From Rhodocyclaceae bacterium (GTDB lineage: Bacteria; Pseudomonadota; Gammaproteobacteria; Burkholderiales; Rhodocyclaceae), in assembly GCA_020445765.1 (NCBI GenBank), contig JAGRFY010000093.1:1-33725 (forward strand): a stretch of 33,725 nt of DNA, in the 5' to 3' direction. Under the pieces are notes generated by a model that was given only the letters and a program-made list of their open reading frames with translations, was not told the DNA's origin and did not search any database. Each line of letters begins with the position of its first letter. Within the stretch, counting starts at the first letter, position 1. Made by a program: the position numbers and the translations under genes. Below are positions 26,462 through 33,725 of this stretch, in pieces.

Positions 26462-27748
26462 TCAGTCGGCGCCCGAGGGGGCAGGGGCGATCGCGGCCAG
26501 CACCGACATCGTGGCCTCGGCGACATCGGCAATCCGCCGATTCTGTTCCATCGAAGTACGACGCAGGGTCTTGTAGGCTTCTTCCTCGGACATCCCGAAG
26601 CGGGCCATCAGCATGCCCTTGGCGCGCTCGATGGTCTTACGCTCCTGCAGCGCACGGCGCGCGGCGCCGAGTTCGCGCTCGGTGCTGGCGAGCCGCTCGC
26701 TCTGGGCGCGCAGGACCTGCACCAGCGCGCTTTCGCTGCTGCCGGTATGGGTGGTCGGCACGCCGGCCGGATCGAGCGTGCTGTCGCCACCGAGGAAGCG
26801 GTCGACCAGTTCTGCACTTTCCGGCGGAAAACGGCTGACGCCGTCTAGCAGGCCAGCGGAATCGGCGAGATCACGTTCGGCTTCGGCGATCAGCTCACCG
26901 CAGCGTTGCTGCAGCGCTGCCATCAGCAGGTCCTGCAGCCTGTCCATGTCCGTCAACCGCTCCGAACAGCAGCCGAACCATTCGTCGCTGGCGTCGGCAT
27001 CCAGTGCGGCGCCCGCGCTGGCCGAACACAACACGCGCCGCAGGCGCTCCAGCCGCGCCATGCAGGGGGCGGTCTGCAGCGCCTGCCAGCGCTCGACCAC
27101 GGCCGCGCCTGCAAATTCGGCAAACACCTGCATGTTGCGCTCCTGGCCTTCGATCAGGTGCAGGATGCGCTGCTGGTGCTGGCGTGTGGCCCGGCCGGAG
27201 GCGAACAGGGCGGCGCCGACCGCACGCTCCTGGCCAGCCAGTTCCTTGCCCTGCACGAGGTTGAACAGTGCCACCAGCAGCCGCGAGATGCTCGGATCGA
27301 CCGCGGAATCGGCGACGTCGAAAATCAGCGATACGAGTCCGGCAATCAGTCGGCTGTAGCTGATCACGGCCTCGTCCGCATTCATCTCGCGGGCAGCAAT
27401 CCGTTGGCGCATCGGGGGCAGGGCGTCCATGCCGAGCACCACCCAGGCCATCAGCGAGCACAGCGTGGCGCTGCCGAAGCCGGGTTCGTCGAGCTGGACC
27501 CGGAAGCATTCCCGCAGGTGGCTCTCGGCCGCCTCGCTGTCGGCGATCATCTGTCCCCGCTGGGCTTCGAAGCGGCTGCCACCCGAGGCCAGATACAGGC
27601 TCGAGGCGCCACGTTCCGCCTGCAGTGCGTGAACGAATGCGCCGATGGCGCCGACCAGTTCGGCGCGAGACGCGAGGTGTCGCAACTCCTCGATCTGCCG
27701 ATGCTTCGCGGTCAAGACGATGTTGGAGACTGAGAGCTCCATCAGCAT
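26462..27748 (-). CDS. nasR: NIT-ANTAR nitrate/nitrite-responsive antiterminator, NasR-like
   Basis: 428 aa. The N-terminal NIT (nitrate/nitrite-sensing) domain covers about 30-300, with HALQAERGASSLYLASGG matching the domain's ERGxS signature, all helical. The last 65 residues form the ANTAR RNA-binding domain (ALQERKTIERAKGMLMARFG, then MSEEEAYKTLRRTSMEQNRR), the same architecture as Klebsiella NasR. Nitrate or nitrite binding by NIT frees ANTAR to bind twin hexaloop hairpins in a leader RNA and stop termination. Exactly such a leader lies just downstream, ahead of the FNT gene, so it is the likely target. Start ATG 27746-27748, or the in-frame ATG two codons later; ribosome-binding site weak. 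Confidence 0.92.
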   Translation of the reverse strand: MLMELSVSNIVLTAKHRQIEELRHLASRAELVGAIGAFVHALQAERGASSLYLASGGSRFEAQRGQMIADSEAAESHLRECFRVQLDEPGFGSATLCSLMAWVVLGMDALPPMRQRIAAREMNADEAVISYSRLIAGLVSLIFDVADSAVDPSISRLLVALFNLVQGKELAGQERAVGAALFASGRATRQHQQRILHLIEGQERNMQVFAEFAGAAVVERWQALQTAPCMARLERLRRVLCSASAGAALDADASDEWFGCCSERLTDMDRLQDLLMAALQQRCGELIAEAERDLADSAGLLDGVSRFPPESAELVDRFLGGDSTLDPAGVPTTHTGSSESALVQVLRAQSERLASTERELGAARRALQERKTIERAKGMLMARFGMSEEEAYKTLRRTSMEQNRRIADVAEATMSVLAAIAPAPSGAD

Positions 27749-28049
27749 TGTTCCGTGCGGTCCATTCAGGAAATTGATACAGCAAGAAGCATGCTACCTT
27801 AAGAATGCTGCATTGCACCAACTTCGGGTCGCGCGGCGATCTGCCCCGCTAGCCAAGAAACGCCACTGAAATCGCGGCGGTAGGCGGCGCGGCAGGCCTC
27901 GCGCCAGGCGATCGGCTTGCTATGGCTTTTGGCGTAGCGGCGGGCTGCGGATGCCGCAATGCACCAACATAAGGCGGCTGGCCGCGCGTTGCACGCACTG
28001 GCGGTCGAATGCAGTGCGACTTCGCTCGCATGTGGAACAAGCGGGACAC

Positions 28050-28345
28050 AGCGGCCAGGGTCAGGCAGCCTCGATGCCGCGGCACCTCGCGGCCTTCGTC
28101 CGGCGCGTCTGATGTCCGACGTAGCGACGCCTCTGACGCGCTGGCGTAGGCCGCTGGCCTAGGTTGGTACGCCATCGCGGCCGAGCACGGAGTTCGGCCA
28201 GCGGTGTCGACGGCGCAGCCCCATGTCCGCCGGCAACTGCGGCCGGAGCATCGCGCGGTAGCAGCCGAAGGCGTCCGATGCAAGAACACCGGGACGGTGC
28301 ATCGACGTCGCAGGCATGCGCACGCATCGACGTCGCACCGTCCGT
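28050..28345 (-). pseudogene. Possible decayed IS1595/ISXO2-like transposase fragment
   Basis: In different minus-strand frames short stretches resemble the C-terminal half of IS1595-family transposases: VLASDAFGCYRAM (compare the V(x)SDGLACFRAV block), RWPNSVLG (compare RWVNTVLGN), and LTLAAVSRLFHMRA (compare the LAAMxPRLL block), in the right order but broken by frameshifts and a stop. No terminal repeats were identified. This is weak pattern matching by eye and could be chance in GC-rich DNA. Confidence 0.27.
28292..28343. repeat. Short direct and inverted repeat cluster
   Basis: GCATCGACGTCGCA occurs twice in direct orientation (28299-28312 and 28324-28337), and the block is flanked by the inverted arms GGACGGTGC and GCACCGTCC. 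The centre contains GGCATGCGC. It may be a binding site, a recombination remnant or part of a decayed element. Confidence 0.55.
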
Positions 28346-28638
28346 TCCTGGGTCGGATGCACAGGACGCGGCAGAGATTGCCTGCACGCGGCGCTGTGGC
28401 TGCAGTCACTTTGAAATGTTGGCGGTCTGCTGCGAGCGTTGGCGGCAACTGGTTCAGGCTCGGTTGATCAAGTACCGGAGTCGGCCTGATGATCAGGATG
28501 CGGCACGCAGCGTGATCGCAGTCGGCAAATTGGAATGAGAAACGCGTGTCATCCGGTCAGATGCGTACCCAGGCGTAACGGGGGCGAAGTATGGTGGCGA
28601 CGGGACGCCGAACTGAAGGCCTCCGCTACCGCCATACA

Positions 28639-28666
28639 ACTGCGTATAATGTGTATTATGTAAACT
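28639..28666 (+). other. dif: dif-like XerCD recombination site
   Basis: 11-6-11 layout: left arm ACTGCGTATAA, centre TGTGTA, right arm TTATGTAAACT. It matches the E. coli dif at 22 of 28 positions, with the central TATAATGTxTATTATGT core intact except one base. It lies in the only clearly AT-rich intergenic patch of the window, between divergent accessory and nitrogen genes. In bacteria dif marks the replication terminus and resolves chromosome dimers; phages and mobile elements also use such sites. No second copy was seen in the window. Confidence 0.75.
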
Positions 28667-28726
28667 TCAACGTAGATATCGGAACGTGTTGCAGCCGGAT
28701 TCGTGCCAAGTCCATCGCGCACCCCA

Positions 28727-29050
28727 TCACTGCACCTCGATCGCTATCGAGAACGCATCCTGGGCAGTCCCGGCACCTTCCCAGTCTCGCCGCAGGCTCA
28801 GAATCAATTCCCCTGAACCTGGCGACGATGCCGTGAAGCGGAGAACCCGTTGGCCCCCCGCTCCCGAAAGCGCAGACGTGACCGAGTATTCGTCCCCCAG
28901 GGTGGCCAGCACGTCGGGCCTCACGAATTGCCAGCGATACCCGGTCGTCGGGTTCTCATCGAGCCGAACGACCAGAATGTCGCCGACGCGCACACGAACC
29001 CGACTGTCTGCCGAAGCCCTGGTGAGATTGATCTCAGTCACCTCGTCCAT
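28727..29050 (-). CDS. Chagasin-like cysteine peptidase inhibitor (family I42)
   Basis: 107 aa from ATG 29048-29050, overlapping the upstream stop as TGATG (GTG one codon earlier is possible). All three inhibitory loops of chagasin are recognisable: NPTTGYRW (33-40), GAGGQRVLRF (63-72) and LRRDWEG (86-92, in place of the usual RPW). Chagasins block papain-family peptidases by inserting these loops into the active-site cleft. No signal peptide, so it should be cytoplasmic. Its place in one operon with a papain-like peptidase suggests it protects the producer from that enzyme. Confidence 0.88.
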   Translation of the reverse strand: MDEVTEINLTRASADSRVRVRVGDILVVRLDENPTTGYRWQFVRPDVLATLGDEYSVTSALSGAGGQRVLRFTASSPGSGELILSLRRDWEGAGTAQDAFSIAIEVQ

Positions 29051-29535
29051 CACCAGACATACATCTCGTGAATCATGCCGTCGGATTCCTCACGATAGTT
29101 GACGCTGGTCTGGCTCTGCTTTGCATTCGCACCCAGCATCGTCAGCGTGATGGTCACGCTGTCCGAGTTGTTTGCCAGCTTGCGCCATCCGACGCCTGCA
29201 ATATGAACCCAGGAGTTCCGATTCTGGTTGATGGCCCACAGCGCCGAAACCCGCTTGCCGTTGACCCAGGCACCGACTGCCCCGGAGGACGCGCTCTGTC
29301 CCGCACTTTCGGGATCCAGGGTCGGTATCGAATCGCCTCCGCCGGCGCTGGCATCGGACTGGTCGACTTGCGGGGGTTGCTGGTTCGGCATCTGTTCGCT
29401 CATGACGTGGTCTCCTTGATCGGTAAGGCTGCTGGCCGGCGGTGCCGCCGAAGGGACGGCACTTCCCCCCATCGACTGTCCGTCCGACGCGCCGCGCTGC
29501 ACGCGGCTGCAATCACATTCCTGGTTCTGGTTCAT
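29050..29535 (-). CDS. 161-aa protein sharing the peptidase's C-terminal domain
   Basis: The last 74 residues (AWVNGKRVSALWAINQNRNS, ending MIHEMYVW) align along their whole length with the C-terminal domain of the papain-like peptidase upstream (W-NG--V--LW---Q-RN-W--I, GWR, AK, VN, YV[FW]). The N-terminal half is Gln/Ser/Pro-rich and disordered. Two in-frame starts each have a good ribosome-binding site: ATG 29533-29535 behind AGGAGG (overlapping the peptidase stop) and ATG 29401-29403 behind AAGGAG, so two forms may be made. No signal peptide. Family unknown; the shared domain may be a docking or lectin-like module. Confidence 0.78.
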   Translation of the reverse strand: MNQNQECDCSRVQRGASDGQSMGGSAVPSAAPPASSLTDQGDHVMSEQMPNQQPPQVDQSDASAGGGDSIPTLDPESAGQSASSGAVGAWVNGKRVSALWAINQNRNSWVHIAGVGWRKLANNSDSVTITLTMLGANAKQSQTSVNYREESDGMIHEMYVW

Positions 29536-29548
29536 GATTCCCGCCCTC

Positions 29549-30649
29549 CTAGAAGACGTAGACTTGCTTGATGATGCCGCCTTCCTGGTAGATGTTCACC
29601 GGGCTCTTCGTCAGCTTCGCGCTCGACAGGTCCGTCAGCAGGCACGCGAGTATCGTGTCGTTGTCGAACGCGATCCGACGCCAGCCGATGCCGCCGTCGA
29701 TGTACGCCCATGCATTACGATCTTGGTCATTGCCCCACAGACCCAGCACCTTGCGCCCGTTCAGCCAGCCGGTTTCGACGATGCCGTCGACCGCCCACAT
29801 CTCGGCGTCGATGCCGCACTGGCCGTAGGCAATGTTGAAGAAGCCTTCGTCGCCCCAGCCACGTCCCCAGCTGTTCTTGCAGATCCAATAGCCGCCTGCG
29901 TCGTTGTAGCCGACACAGCTGACGCAGTGCCCGCCGGCTACAGCGCCACTGACGTGCCGGTAGACCCCGCTCCTGTAGGAGAAGAAATCGTTGTAGACAG
30001 TGAACGCGCAGGAAAGCGGTCCCCGCGTCGAGATCCATTCCTTCATCGCCTGGACGGAATTGATGCTGTGCCAGTTCGAGATCCGTGTCAGCCGGCTCTG
30101 CCAATTCGAACATCGATTGCTGCAGTTCTGGTCACCGGCCGTGTAGGGATAACAGGCCTCGTCGACGACACCGTCGGTCTTGAACGCGTCGAGACCCTTG
30201 TCGCACCACCAGCCATTCGAGCAATTCCTGCCTTGCGCACGCGCGATGCAGTAGAACAGGTGCGCCTCCGAAAAATCGACTGCCAGATTCGCATCATTGC
30301 GCTGCCGACGAAAGGTGCCCTCGACCGTCGCGGCACTGCCGAAGGCGACACACGAACCGCATCCGCCCTGATCGACAACCGGCGAAACGAAGTTCCGTCC
30401 CCCCACATCGCGCAGGTCGTAGCTTGCGGGCGCCGTTGCGGCGGTGACGGCAGCGGATTCCCGGTTGGCCGCTGCCGTCGCTTCCCGTTCCTCGAGGGTC
30501 GGTGCGCCCGCGGGCGGGACCGCCCCCAAGCGCAGGCGCTTTTCGCTGTCCGACAGCTCGGATACGCTCGTCGTCCCGGGGACCCAGGATTCGCCCGCCT
30601 CCGTGACCGCACTTTGCAGTGCTGCGGGATTCATTCGTTCTAGCATCAT
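29549..30649 (-). CDS. Papain-like (C1A) cysteine peptidase with extra C-terminal domain
   Basis: 366 aa from ATG 30647-30649 (GGAG 8 bases upstream). A short N-terminal segment with SWVPGTTSVSELSDSEKRLR precedes the peptidase domain (about 76-290). The full catalytic set is present: Q94 and C100 in VVDQGGCGSCVAFG, H241 in AGGHCVSCVGYN, N259 in CKNSWGRGWGDEG, plus many Cys for disulfides. Residues 294-366 are an added domain found again in the next protein. No signal peptide is visible, which is odd for a disulfide-rich peptidase and suggests release by another route, such as the neighbouring injection system. Followed 13 bases later by the 161-aa gene and then by a chagasin-like inhibitor. 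Confidence 0.9.
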   Translation of the reverse strand: MMLERMNPAALQSAVTEAGESWVPGTTSVSELSDSEKRLRLGAVPPAGAPTLEEREATAAANRESAAVTAATAPASYDLRDVGGRNFVSPVVDQGGCGSCVAFGSAATVEGTFRRQRNDANLAVDFSEAHLFYCIARAQGRNCSNGWWCDKGLDAFKTDGVVDEACYPYTAGDQNCSNRCSNWQSRLTRISNWHSINSVQAMKEWISTRGPLSCAFTVYNDFFSYRSGVYRHVSGAVAGGHCVSCVGYNDAGGYWICKNSWGRGWGDEGFFNIAYGQCGIDAEMWAVDGIVETGWLNGRKVLGLWGNDQDRNAWAYIDGGIGWRRIAFDNDTILACLLTDLSSAKLTKSPVNIYQEGGIIKQVYVF

Positions 30650-31342
30650 GATGTATGTCTCCAATGACAGCGCAGCGCGCGACCGGATCCGTGAATTCGG
30701 ATCGCGCCGATGGCATGCTCCTGCTACCTTGCACGTACATGACAAAGGCATTTCCTGAGTACGTGATTGCCTGCAGCACGTGCTTGCGCCGATTGCGCGT
30801 GGCAGGATTCACGATGGCTCGTCACGTCCGGCGGTGCCGCGATTTGGTCCAGAGGCCGGAGTGCCGGCCCGCTCCGATGGAGATGCCAGCCAGGGAATCA
30901 GATGAGTCCTGTCATCCCTGGGTGAAGCGTGCGCCGCAGATTCAGGATTCCCAATTGCCCAGGTCACACGAACGATGTGCATCCGTTCACTTGCATGCCA
31001 AACGGATGACTCAGGCAACCATCGGGATCGCAAGGACCGGCTCGAGCCGGGATTCGTATCGGAACGGGGAGGCGGCGACTCGTCCCGTTGGTCAGCGCTG
31101 CTCTGGCGTCGCGATTGCGGCGACCAAGTCGATTTCGGCCATCGCAATAGCGAACGACACTGCGCCATGCTTTGACGGGCGATGCCGTGTACGAATCACG
31201 AACTTGCGGCTTGGCACAGAAAACCCACCAATTATCAGGATGTTGAGGCACATCGTCAGGCGCTAGGCGCGTCGCGGCTGTCATTCCGGCGCCGGTTTCG
31301 ACCAGCCGAACAGCATCCGTGACATATGCCGCACGGCCTCGG
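30650..31342. other. Divergent region between the peptidase and sheath operons
   Basis: About 690 bases without a convincing gene. A 14-bp perfect palindrome CCGGCTCGAGCCGG is at 31037-31050. Frames on both strands are short and not protein-like. The minus-strand promoter for the peptidase operon should lie at about 30660-30800, but I see no clear -35/-10 pair. Confidence 0.45.
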
Positions 31343-31370
31343 TTGAAATGCCGGGGTCACCATCTATAGT
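31343..31370 (+). promoter_or_regulatory. Sigma-70 promoter of the sheath operon
   Basis: TTGAAA (31343-31348), a 16-base spacer and TATAGT (31365-31370); each hexamer matches consensus at 5 of 6 positions. The start site would be near 31377, leaving a 5' untranslated region of about 150 bases before the sheath ATG. Confidence 0.65.
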
Positions 31371-31524
31371 CCGAGCATGGCATGCGAAACGGTTCGACCG
31401 GCGCGCGCAGGACAGAAGCGTTTCCAGGTGGTCGAAGGCGTGCCCGGAGGTCTGCAACCGAGGGGGTGGCGCGGCGCCCGGCGTAGGCGCAGGGCCGGCC
31501 CCTCATGGACGAGGAAGGATCATC

Positions 31525-33111
31525 ATGCCTGCAGCATTGAGCTATCCCGGCGTCTACATCGAGGAAATTCCCAGCGGCGTCAGAACGATCACCGGCGTCG
31601 CGACATCCATCACCGCCTTCGTCGGCCGCGCCCTGCGCGGGCCGGTGGACCAGCCGGTCAGGGTCCAGAGCTTTGCCGATTTCACGCGGCTCTTCGGCGG
31701 GCTGTGGCAGCCGGCGACGCTCGGCTATGCCGTCAACCAGTTCTTCCAGCACGGCGGCAGCGATGCGCTGATCGTTCGGGTGTTCAACGGCGCGGCGACC
31801 GACACCGCGACGCTGACCCTGCCGACCGCCAGCGGCAGCCTGGTGCTGGAGGCCGCTAGCCCCGGCGAATGGGGCAGCACGCTGCGGGTGGTCGTCGATC
31901 ACGCGACCCGCGACACCACCGACGCCCTGCTCTTCAACCTGCGCATCGAGGAACTCGACCGACCGGGCGGCAGCAGGGTGATCGCGTCCGAACAGCATCG
32001 CAACGTCTCGGTCGATCCGGCCAGCCAGCGCTTCGTCGATACGGTGCTGAACGAGCAGTCGGCGCTGGTCAACGTGCGCACTTCGGCGCCGGTCGACGAG
32101 AGCCCGAGCGACGGTACCGTGGCGATCGCCGCCGGCGACGGCTCGGCGATCGCGCCGAATACCCTCGGCGGCAACGGCAGCGCGATCGCCAACACCCAGA
32201 TCGACGGTGACCGGGCGGCACGAACCGGCATCTACGCACTCGAGCACGCGGATCTCTTCAATCTGCTGTGCGTTCCGCCGCTCGAGCGCGAGGTCGATGT
32301 CGCCGACGCCAGCTGGGCGATCGCTGCCGCCTACTGTCAGGAACGGCGCGCATTGCTGATCGTCGATCCGCCGGCGACCTGGACGGCCAGCGCCAGCACC
32401 GCGATCGCGACCGCAGAGGCGGGCGTCAACAGCCTGCGCGGCACGATCGGCAACGATGACGCGATCAACGTCGCCGCCTACTTCCCGCGCCTGCGCATGG
32501 CCGACCCGCTGTCGGAGAACCGGCTGGCCGAGTTCGCGCCCTGCGGCGCCGTCGCCGGCATCTTCGCCCGCACCGACGTCCAGCGCGGGGTGTGGAAGGC
32601 GCCCGCGGGCCTGGCGGCATCGTTCTCCGGCGTCCAGGGGCTCACCTACACGATGACCGATGCCCAGAACGGCGTGCTCAACCCGGTCGGGCTCAACTGC
32701 CTGCGCAGCTTCCCGGTGGCCGGCCATCTGGTGTGGGGCGCGCGTACGCTGGCCGGCGCCGACCTGCTGGCGTCTGAATGGAAATACGTGCCGGTGCGCC
32801 GCTTCGCGCTGTTCCTCGAGGAAAGCCTCTACCGCGGCACCCAGTGGGTGGTGTTCGAGCCCAACGACGAGCCGCTGTGGGCGCAGATCCGGCTCAACAT
32901 CGGCGCCTTCCTTCAGACCTTGTTCCGCCAGGGCGCGTTCCAGGGCGCCAGTCCGCGCGAGGCCTACTTCGTCAAGTGCGACCGCGAGACCACGACCCAG
33001 AACGACATCGATCGCGGCGTCGTGAACATCGTCGTCGGCTTCGCGCCGCTCAAGCCGGCCGAATTCGTCGTCATCAAGATCCAGCAGATGGCCGGTCAGG
33101 TCGAGCTCTGA
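31525..33111 (+). CDS. Contractile injection system sheath protein (phage tail sheath family)
   Basis: 528 aa. Begins ALSYPGVYIEEIPSGVRTIT and GVATSITAFVGRA, the standard opening of tail-sheath proteins. The C-terminal sheath domain shows GLNCLRSFPVAGHLVWGART, RRFALFLEESLYRGTQWVVF and the ending VVGFAPLKPAEFVVIKIQQM, the form seen in extracellular (Afp/PVC-type) injection systems. Sheath subunits form the helical contractile sleeve around the tube. ATG 31525 has GAGG/AAGGA upstream; the frame extends to 31348 but without family resemblance. The tube gene follows 14 bases later. Confidence 0.95.
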   Translation: MPAALSYPGVYIEEIPSGVRTITGVATSITAFVGRALRGPVDQPVRVQSFADFTRLFGGLWQPATLGYAVNQFFQHGGSDALIVRVFNGAATDTATLTLPTASGSLVLEAASPGEWGSTLRVVVDHATRDTTDALLFNLRIEELDRPGGSRVIASEQHRNVSVDPASQRFVDTVLNEQSALVNVRTSAPVDESPSDGTVAIAAGDGSAIAPNTLGGNGSAIANTQIDGDRAARTGIYALEHADLFNLLCVPPLEREVDVADASWAIAAAYCQERRALLIVDPPATWTASASTAIATAEAGVNSLRGTIGNDDAINVAAYFPRLRMADPLSENRLAEFAPCGAVAGIFARTDVQRGVWKAPAGLAASFSGVQGLTYTMTDAQNGVLNPVGLNCLRSFPVAGHLVWGARTLAGADLLASEWKYVPVRRFALFLEESLYRGTQWVVFEPNDEPLWAQIRLNIGAFLQTLFRQGAFQGASPREAYFVKCDRETTTQNDIDRGVVNIVVGFAPLKPAEFVVIKIQQMAGQVEL

Positions 33112-33125
33112 ACAAGGGGGAGCAA

Positions 33126-33650
33126 ATGGCACAGTTCAGCGTCAATGCCCAGCGCTTCGATCCGTACAAGAACTTCAAATTCCGGGTCAAGTGGGACGGT
33201 CGTTACGTCGCCGGCGTCAGCAAGGTCGGCGCCCTCAAGCGCAGCACCGAACTGGTCGAGCACCGCGAGGGCGGCGACCCGTCCACCTCGCGCAAGTCGC
33301 CCGGTCGCACCAAGTTCGAGGCGATCACGCTCGAGCGCGGCGTCACCCACGACATCGAATTCGAACAGTGGGCCAACAAGGTCTGGAACTTCGGCTCCGG
33401 CCTCGGTGCCGAGGTCTCGCTGCAGGATTTCCGCAAGGACATCATCGTCGAGGTCTACAACGAGGCGGGTCAGTTGGCCCTGGCCTTCAAGGTCTATCGC
33501 TGCTGGGTGTCGGAGTATCAGGCGATCGCCGATCTGGACGCCAACGCCAATGCGGTGCTGATCCAGACGATCAAGCTCGAGAACGAGGGCTGGGAGCGGG
33601 ACTACGACGTCACCGAGCCCACCGAGCCGAGCTTCACCGAACCGGCCTGA
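33126..33650 (+). CDS. Contractile injection system tube protein (T4 gp19-like)
   Basis: 174 aa. ATG 33126-33128 behind GGGGGAG. The pattern DPYKNFKFRVKWDGRYVAGV with GRTKFEAITLERGVTHDIEF and YNEAGQLALAFKVYRCWVSE is that of inner-tube proteins of contractile tails. They form the rigid hollow tube pushed through the target membrane. It directly follows the sheath gene, as in eCIS and phage tail operons. The acidic tail (EPTEPSFTEPA) extends past the usual fold. Confidence 0.93.
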   Translation: MAQFSVNAQRFDPYKNFKFRVKWDGRYVAGVSKVGALKRSTELVEHREGGDPSTSRKSPGRTKFEAITLERGVTHDIEFEQWANKVWNFGSGLGAEVSLQDFRKDIIVEVYNEAGQLALAFKVYRCWVSEYQAIADLDANANAVLIQTIKLENEGWERDYDVTEPTEPSFTEPA

Positions 33651-33654
33651 GACC

Positions 33655-33725
33655 ATGGAGACGCCCTCTCCCGACCGCTGGCTGGCGGTGTGGGAGGCGG
33701 GCGCACGGCGGCATCCGCTCGATCG
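33655..33725 (+). CDS. Start of a third tail-operon gene (truncated by window end)
   Basis: ATG 33655-33657, 4 bases after the tube stop, opens METPSPDRWLAVWEAGARRH and runs off the window. The RWLAVWEAG..HPLD pattern fits a small protein family commonly encoded after the first tube gene in such operons, but only 23 residues are visible and identity is tentative. Confidence 0.55.
   Translation, partial: METPSPDRWLAVWEAGARRHPLD

Larger units (their letters stand above)
27749..28726. other. Gene-poor region upstream of nasR-like gene
   Basis: About 980 bases without an intact gene. It holds a pair of near-identical 13-mers (GCATTGCACCAAC at 27810-27822, GCAATGCACCAAC at 27956-27968), a possible decayed transposase on the minus strand, a cluster of short direct and inverted repeats (28292-28343) and a dif-like site. 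Codon-like structure is lost in all frames, and the DNA is somewhat AT-richer near 28600-28690. Confidence 0.5.

Noticed and set aside
27849-28448. 199-codon minus-strand frame as an intact gene
   Set aside because: Low-complexity Arg/Ala/Pro content; transposase-like blocks are spread over several frames, so it is not an intact gene.
30964-31284. 106-codon minus-strand frame between the peptidase and sheath operons
   Set aside because: No ribosome-binding site, odd composition and no recognisable family; left unannotated.
31357-33132. 591-codon minus-strand open frame opposite the sheath gene
   Set aside because: Shadow; the plus strand has unmistakable sheath sequence.

Overview
The window looks like a stretch of high-GC betaproteobacterial chromosome, most like Rhodocyclales. 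The main reason is the housekeeping run ygfZ / DUF4936 / NRDE opposite mltG-tmk-holB-pilZ-tatD-ankyrin, an order I associate with that group. A nitrate/nitrite control locus (NasR-type NIT-ANTAR regulator, FNT channel, PP2C-kinase) and a TonB-dependent receptor fit a free-living, nitrogen-versatile Gram-negative. The species cannot be named from sequence alone.

Layout: (1) 2-904, the 3' end of a TonB-dependent receptor. (2) 901-7376, minus strand: a cassette of an 825-aa protein with a cationic amphipathic segment, a zincin-like protein, a 65-aa basic protein and a 325-aa protein, followed by a pentapeptide-repeat/TIR protein. (3) 7838-8801: tadA and an L,D-transpeptidase, then a 34-bp perfect palindrome. 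(4) 9100-16228, minus strand: TIR-WD40 protein, secreted beta-helix protein, a second type of TIR protein and a DUF3592 membrane protein. (5) 16330-23410: conserved housekeeping genes. (6) 23420-27748, minus strand: nasR-like gene, then an untranslated leader, FNT channel and a phosphatase/kinase fusion. (7) 27749-28726: gene-poor DNA with a possible decayed transposase and a dif-like XerCD site. (8) 28727-30649, minus strand: papain-like peptidase, a protein sharing its C-terminal domain, and a chagasin-like cysteine-peptidase inhibitor. (9) 31343 to the end: promoter, sheath, tube and the start of a third gene of a contractile injection system, which continues past the window.

The clearest regulatory logic is in region 6. 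A near-perfect sigma-54 promoter starts a leader RNA that can form two hairpins with identical hexaloops AACGGC (A at loop position 1, G at position 4, as in ANTAR targets). The second hairpin shares bases with an intrinsic terminator that ends in a U-rich tract ahead of the FNT gene. The ANTAR protein is encoded immediately upstream, so nitrate-dependent antitermination on top of nitrogen-limitation control is strongly suggested.

The accessory parts (regions 2, 4, 8, 9) may be related. Several proteins in regions 2 and 8 look like things I associate with extracellular contractile injection systems, and three TIR proteins of different architecture lie within 14 kb. Whether they are cargo, defence or something else is inference.
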